Made by a program: the position numbers and the translations under genes. Below the pieces are notes generated by a model. The model had not been told where the DNA came from, ran no database searches, and saw nothing but the letters and a program-made list of their open reading frames with translations. Below are positions 59,816-64,000 of a DNA stretch of 64,000 nucleotides, piece after piece (position 1 is the stretch's first letter; each line of letters opens with the position of its first letter). The DNA comes from Chamaelirium japonicum (taxonomy: Eukaryota > Streptophyta > Magnoliopsida > Liliales > Melanthiaceae): the NCBI GenBank assembly GCA_947650365.1, contig CANTAL010000022.1, forward strand, positions 899,331 through 963,330, in the 5' to 3' direction.

Positions 59816-60073
59816 GTTATTTTGACTTTACCCCCCAAATTTGCCTTGAATTAGACTTTACCCCCCCATATTTTATTAATTAGACTTTATCCTCCAAAAC
59901 TAACTGTTTGGTCAGCTCACCCCCCAAAACTTTATTCTTTTCTGTCAGCAAACCCTTTCTCTTAGAGTGTGAGCTGACGGAACAGGTAGTTTTGGGGGGT
60001 AAAATCTAATTAATGAAAATATGGGGGTAAAGTCTAATTCAAGGCAAAATTTGGGGGGCAAAGTCAAAATAAC
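59816..60073. mobile_element. Foldback MITE (GTTATTTTGACTTTACCCCC ends)
   Basis: 258 bp. Left GTTATTTTGACTTTACCCCC is mirrored by GGGGGCAAAGTCAAAATAAC on the right. The arms, with repeated TTAGACTTTACCCCC units, run about 95 bases each, and short A runs flank it. Confidence 0.85.
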
Positions 60074-60109
60074 CCAAAAAAAAGTGTCCACGGAATAAGG
60101 GAAAAAAAA

Positions 60110-61251
60110 GGGAAATTTTATTCATACCCCAAAAATCTGTAATTAGCCCCCGTATCCCTAGCGTTTCTCAATAACTTACTCAACAATCCTTTAATACCAA
60201 CAATGCCCTTTTTTTTTGTACCCCAAACCCCAAAGCCCCTGCTCAGCGTCTTTTGTACCCCCAACCCAACCCAATGTTTGTTTAAACTTACCCCAAGTCC
60301 AACCCGTCGGGTTGGCCGGGTTGTGCGGGGTGGGTTCGGGTTAACCCGTCCAAAGTCGGGTTGGGTTCGGGTTGGCCCGCCCAAGTTGCAGCTAGGGGTG
60401 ACAATGAGTCGTGTCGTGTCGGGTTCGTGTCCTGTCTAGTTTCGTGTCGTGTCCAAAACCCCTAAACCCGGACCCGACCCGTTTAACTAATCGTGTCTAG
60501 ATCCTAAACCCGTACCCGACTCGCTAATAAACATGTAGACACGATAAGACCCGGTAAGACCCGTTTACCACCCGGATCTATTCAGTTGACCCGATCCGAC
60601 CCAATCCGACTTGACCCGACCTGACCCGAAAAGACCCACTGGTATTATATATTATAGTATCGGATTGCTGGTAGACCCGACCCGACCCGACCCGACACGA
60701 CCCGTTGAATACTAAACGGGTCTTCCCGGGTCTACCGTGTCCAGACCCTAAACCCGGACCCGACCCGTTTATTAAACGGGTCTATCGTGTCGATCCGTTT
60801 ACAACTTGAACCCGTTTAGCCTTGACCCAGACCCGCTAACTTCGTGTCGGGTCCAGTCGGGTCGAGGAGAAATAATTCGGGTTGGGATCGGATTATCCCG
60901 CCCAAATTCGGGTTGGGTTCGGGTTGGACTCGGCTTGGGTTCAGGTTGGCCCGCCCAAGTTGCAGCTCTACTTGTGCCTTCAAGTATCAGCCAACTGCAT
61001 GGGGTTTAGTTAAGAGTGGGGTGTATTCAAGAGTGCATATAATTGGGATATATTTAAGGGGGTATGTGTTTGAATGGGATATAATCAAGTTGGGGCGGGC
61101 CATTTAACTTGGGGTGTATTGAAGGTGGGGTGTAAGGGGGAAGGGTATTTTTGGGATAGGAATGGGGTATGAAAAAAAAAAATGGGGTGTATTCAAGTTT
61201 GTTGGAAATGGGGGCTAATTACAGATTTATGGGGTATGAATAAAATTTCCC
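60110..61251. mobile_element. 1.1-kb MITE with GGGAAATTTTATTCATACCC ends, nested host
   Basis: GGGAAATTTTATTCATACCC...TCTGTAATTAGCCCCC on the left is mirrored by GGGGGCTAATTACAGA...GGGTATGAATAAAATTTCCC on the right, about 42 bases. A8-A9 flanks fit a target duplication. The core holds another hAT-like MITE (about 60300-60972, ends near AGTTGCAGCTCTA), which contains copy 4 of the GGGTC-rich family. Confidence 0.75.
60394..60862 (+). mobile_element. hAT-type MITE of the GGGTC-rich family, copy 4
   Basis: Starts TAGGGGTGACAATGAGTCG and follows the family order through TATTATAGTATCGGATTGCT and AAACGGGTCTATCGTGTCGA to CTAACTTCGTGTCGGGTCC. The terminal TTGCCACCCTA is lacking, so the right limit is approximate. 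GTTGCAGC precedes it and recurs at 60959. Confidence 0.75.
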
Positions 61252-61261
61252 AAAAAAAAAG

Positions 61262-61755
61262 AGGGTTTCCTACACATCAACCACTACAATATTCTCTATT
61301 TTCATATAAACCTCTATTAAAGTGATATTTATATATAAATCTTTTAGTTCATTCAAATATTGCATATTGTCCCCTGTAGTTAGCTGATATCGAAAACAAG
61401 AGAATATTTTACATTTCATCCTTGATATTTTACCTAAACTCTATAAAACCCCTCCAACGTAAGAATTATTTACATTAGGTCCAAGTTAGATTTGGGTTGT
61501 GTTTGTATTTGTTTTGGATTAAATTTATGTTTAATAAAGATATGTCATTTTAAGTAATTAAAATCATGAGTAAATCAGTTATTTGCTCTTTAAATTAATA
61601 AAATAACAACCGAATGAAAGAATATTTCAAATATATTCCTTTATTTTGGATGCCAACTAACTGTAGGAGTCAATTTGTAAATATTGGATGATTTAAGAAG
61701 TTTATATATAAATAAAGAAGATTAGCGGGGTTAATTTGTAAAAAACCCAAAAAAC
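61262..61755 (+). mobile_element. About 0.5-kb MITE, copy A
   Basis: Contains CATATAAACCTCTATTAAAG, TTACCTAAACTCTATAAAAC, GTAAATCAGTTATTTGCTCT and TTTGGATGCCAACTAACTGT in the same order as the inverted copy at 63495. Its ends (TTTCATATAAACC and TTTATATATAAATAAAGAAG) are roughly inverted. No coding capacity. 61756-62050 is a GC-rich stretch with a CGGCCGGCCGGCCGG palindrome and no recognised gene. Confidence 0.75.
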
Positions 61756-62052
61756 TTAAGATGGTGATGGACGATGATGCATCGAACACGTCAGTATCTG
61801 ATTAAGAAAATGCAAAGCAACGGACGAGCGAGTCACCAAGTGGACGGCCGAGGCGGAAAGATAGCATGGCATCCACATCGGAATCACGTCAGCACCACCC
61901 ACGGCGGAGAGAGGCCATAGGGTGGTCGGTCGGCCGGCCGGCCGGCATTATGCACGATTAAAAGAGGAGGACTAATGTCGGTGGGCCCACCACCAAGAGA
62001 GAGGAGGAGGAGGAGGATTCTACTCGATCCGGATCACTTTGCTAGCTGATGT

Positions 62053-62334
62053 CAAGCAATATGTTGCACTGTTCGCTCCAACAACTGATGGAGACCTGGG
62101 CTTTGACATGCTGATGTGGCGATCAATGATTGGATCTTACTTTATTATCATCTAAATCACCGCTAACATTTAAATATATCACAGGTGTCATGTCGCATGT
62201 CACCGGATACATAAGATATTTTTTACTCAGTTTACTTCAAGTTAGTGGAGTATGGTCCGATCATTGATCGCCACATCAACGTGTTGGTGCCCCGGACTCC
62301 AACAGTTGTTGGAGCGAAGTATTGTTCTTGTTTA
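62053..62334. mobile_element. MITE with about 90-bp inverted arms (TTCGCTCCAACAACTG)
   Basis: Left TTCGCTCCAACAACTGATGG and GATGTGGCGATCAATGATTG pair with right CGATCATTGATCGCCACATC and CAACAGTTGTTGGAGCGAAG. The spacer is about 100 bases. 62335-62582 holds nothing else. Confidence 0.8.
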
Positions 62335-62582
62335 ATTATTCTCTGAGTTGGGAGCCATCTGTTTTTTTAAAAAAATCGAGAATATTTTTTTCTTTTTTTC
62401 GGTAAAAGGGAACAAATAGTTTATACATCACATGTTAATGCATCAACACAAGATAGATCAAGATCGAAACTCACCACAATGGCAAGAGATGTTTCACATA
62501 TCACACCCTAATTAATCGAAAAAAATATGTCACGTGTCAAGCGTTCCAAGCAAGCCCCACACCCAAGGTCAGTTTGATGTCA

Positions 62583-62595
62583 CACTCTGATACCA
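62583..62595 (-). other. Primer binding site of a gypsy relic
   Basis: TGGTATCAGAGTG on the minus strand, four bases from the LTR start at 62599, complementary to initiator methionine tRNA. Confidence 0.75.
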
Positions 62596-62598
62596 AGT

Positions 62599-63480
62599 TG
62601 TCTACTCGTCCTAGATTTTTTAATTTTTTAAGAGTTAAATCAATAAATGTCGGATGTGAAGGAAAAAAAAATTGATATAATTTTTTCAAACTCAATTATT
62701 AAGGATACTTTGAGTCATTTTATTCATTTGATTTCAAACTGTGGCTACATAACTTGGGTTAAATCAACAAAAATAAGAAAATTCAATAGCATTATTCCTC
62801 CAACGAGTCATTAAAGAAAACGGGGGTACCTTCATAGAAAAGTTCCTATAGTGGGTCCTCGCCCTATTGGCTCCTCCATTCCTAAAAGGTTAGGCTCTGC
62901 GACACATATATCTATAGGTGAGTGAGTCTTAAATAATTTCATTGACTCAATAGGTTTATGATACAACAGATTTTTTTCAAGTTCATGCTACATTTAAGAA
63001 CATAATACAATACTCTATTAAAAAATTATTGAATTATTGTCCAACTTGAGATCATTCATTAGGCTAGTCTCACAATCTGGAACGTTTCAAGCAAGCCTCA
63101 CGTCTGGGGTTGCTTTTGGCCAAAGTAGGGCTTGCCCGACATCCAATGTCACTTTTAGCCAATGCATGACTAGCCTCATACCCAGGGTGTTTCCAGGCAA
63201 GCCCCACACCATAGCTGGTCAAGCTTTCCACATATTGACTTATAGCATATAATTAAGCATTTCTAATAACATAAATACATACTAAAAAATGTCTGAATCG
63301 ACTCCCCTATCGGAGTGGTAGAATTTTAGTGCAAATCCCGAAGTTGTATGTCCTAGGAATTCCATAGTACACATGTTATTGCAAAACTTATTGTAGGGTT
63401 GTAGTGTGCTTCAATATGAGTTTGTAGCCATAAACGGAAATCAATTCAGAGTCTGTTTCCTGAAATATTATAAAAAGGCC
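62599..63480 (-). repeat. Diverged chromovirus-type 5' LTR, minus strand
   Basis: It follows the primer site and shares the order of the 26509 LTR: a TAGGTGAGTGAGTCT block, CAAGCCTCACGTCTGGGGTT-like minisatellite wording (63080-63215), TTGTAGGGTTGTAGTG and GCCATAAACGGAAATCAATT. Its outer end is lost where the MITE at 63495 begins. Confidence 0.6.
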
Positions 63481-63494
63481 TTATAGTTTTAAGG

Positions 63495-64000
63495 ATTTTT
63501 TACAAATCGATCTCTATAATTTTCACTATTTATATATAAACCACTATAAAGTTAATATTTACATATAAACAATTTAAATCATCCAATATTTACATATCAC
63601 TTTAGTTAGTTGGCATCCAAAATAAATGAATATTTTCGAAAGATTCCTTCATTCAGTTGTTATTTTATTAATCTAAAGAAAAAATAACTGATTTACCCAT
63701 GGTTTTAATTACTAAAATCGATATATGTTTATTGAATGTGGACTTAATTCAAAAAAAAAACACAAACATAACTTGAATCTAACTTGAACCTAATCTGAAG
63801 AATCCTCACATTGGAGAGGTATTTACAGAGTTTAGGTAAATTATTAATGATGAAATCGAAAATATTATCTCCTTTTTTATATCAGCTATTGCAAGGGCCA
63901 ATATATAATGTTTGAATAAATTGAGGGGTTTGTATGAAAATATCACTTTGATAGGGGTTTATATTTAAATAGAGAAGACTATAGGGGTGATTTGAAAAAC
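63495..64000 (-). mobile_element. About 0.5-kb MITE, copy B (inverted), reaching the window edge
   Basis: Reverse complement of copy A over nearly its whole length. Its own ends, TTTTTTACAAATCGATCTCT at 63499 and the inverse of GGGGTGATTTGAAAAAC at 64000, form imperfect terminal repeats of about 65 bases. The outer end may extend beyond the window. Confidence 0.75.

Overview
This window is repeat-dominated nuclear DNA of a flowering plant. It holds plant LTR retrotransposons of the Ty1/copia and Ty3/gypsy types, a CACTA transposon, a Helitron end, many MITEs, long (TA)n and (GA)n microsatellites, and one small two-exon gene with GT-AG splicing. The GC-rich first exon of that gene would suit a monocot, but this is weak evidence and I do not name a species. 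Coding capacity is low: the convincing open genes are a CACTA-borne transposase-like gene (916-2421), the host gene (41085-41587) and one uninterrupted copia polyprotein (51107-55003, minus).

Layout. 1-5652 is the right part of a CACTA element with a six-exon Transposase_24-like gene, internal repeats and a classic subterminal repeat block. 5653-8540 is mostly unclassified and ends in a Helitron 3' hairpin. 8541-10381 is a cluster of long inverted repeats set in (TA)n arrays. 10382-31100 is a Russian-doll nest: a gag-only Tat-like gypsy remnant was split by a minus-strand Tekay/Del-type chromovirus (11225-28831). One LTR of that chromovirus was split by a 9.9-kb copia element (12717-22605), and the other carries a 5S-rRNA-containing, Cassandra-like LTR (27206-27504). 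Both large insertions have exact 5-bp target duplications, so their order is readable.

31100-40860 holds a decayed copia pol fragment hit by a LINE-like insert, a small reading frame interrupted by a hAT-type MITE with a perfect 8-bp duplication, a 1.5-kb inverted repeat around an LTR-like block, foldback elements and a CACTA end. 40874-41840 is the host gene island, with two CACGTG boxes upstream of the start codon. 42117-47580 has a (GA)62 tract, a 50-bp minisatellite and a copia relic with its 5' LTR.

47880-57250 is a tandemly duplicated segment whose second copy was hit by a hAT-like MITE. That MITE was in turn split by a young copia element (49622-56135) and by a second MITE (56482-56926). 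57625-64000 is a dense MITE field with two- and three-level nests and an inverted pair of about 0.5-kb elements.

No operon-like gene cooperation exists here. The functional logic is transposon biology: autonomous or once-autonomous copia, gypsy and CACTA elements supply enzymes, and non-autonomous MITEs and LTR derivatives depend on such enzymes in trans. All coordinates were read by eye; percentages of divergence are impressions, not calculations.
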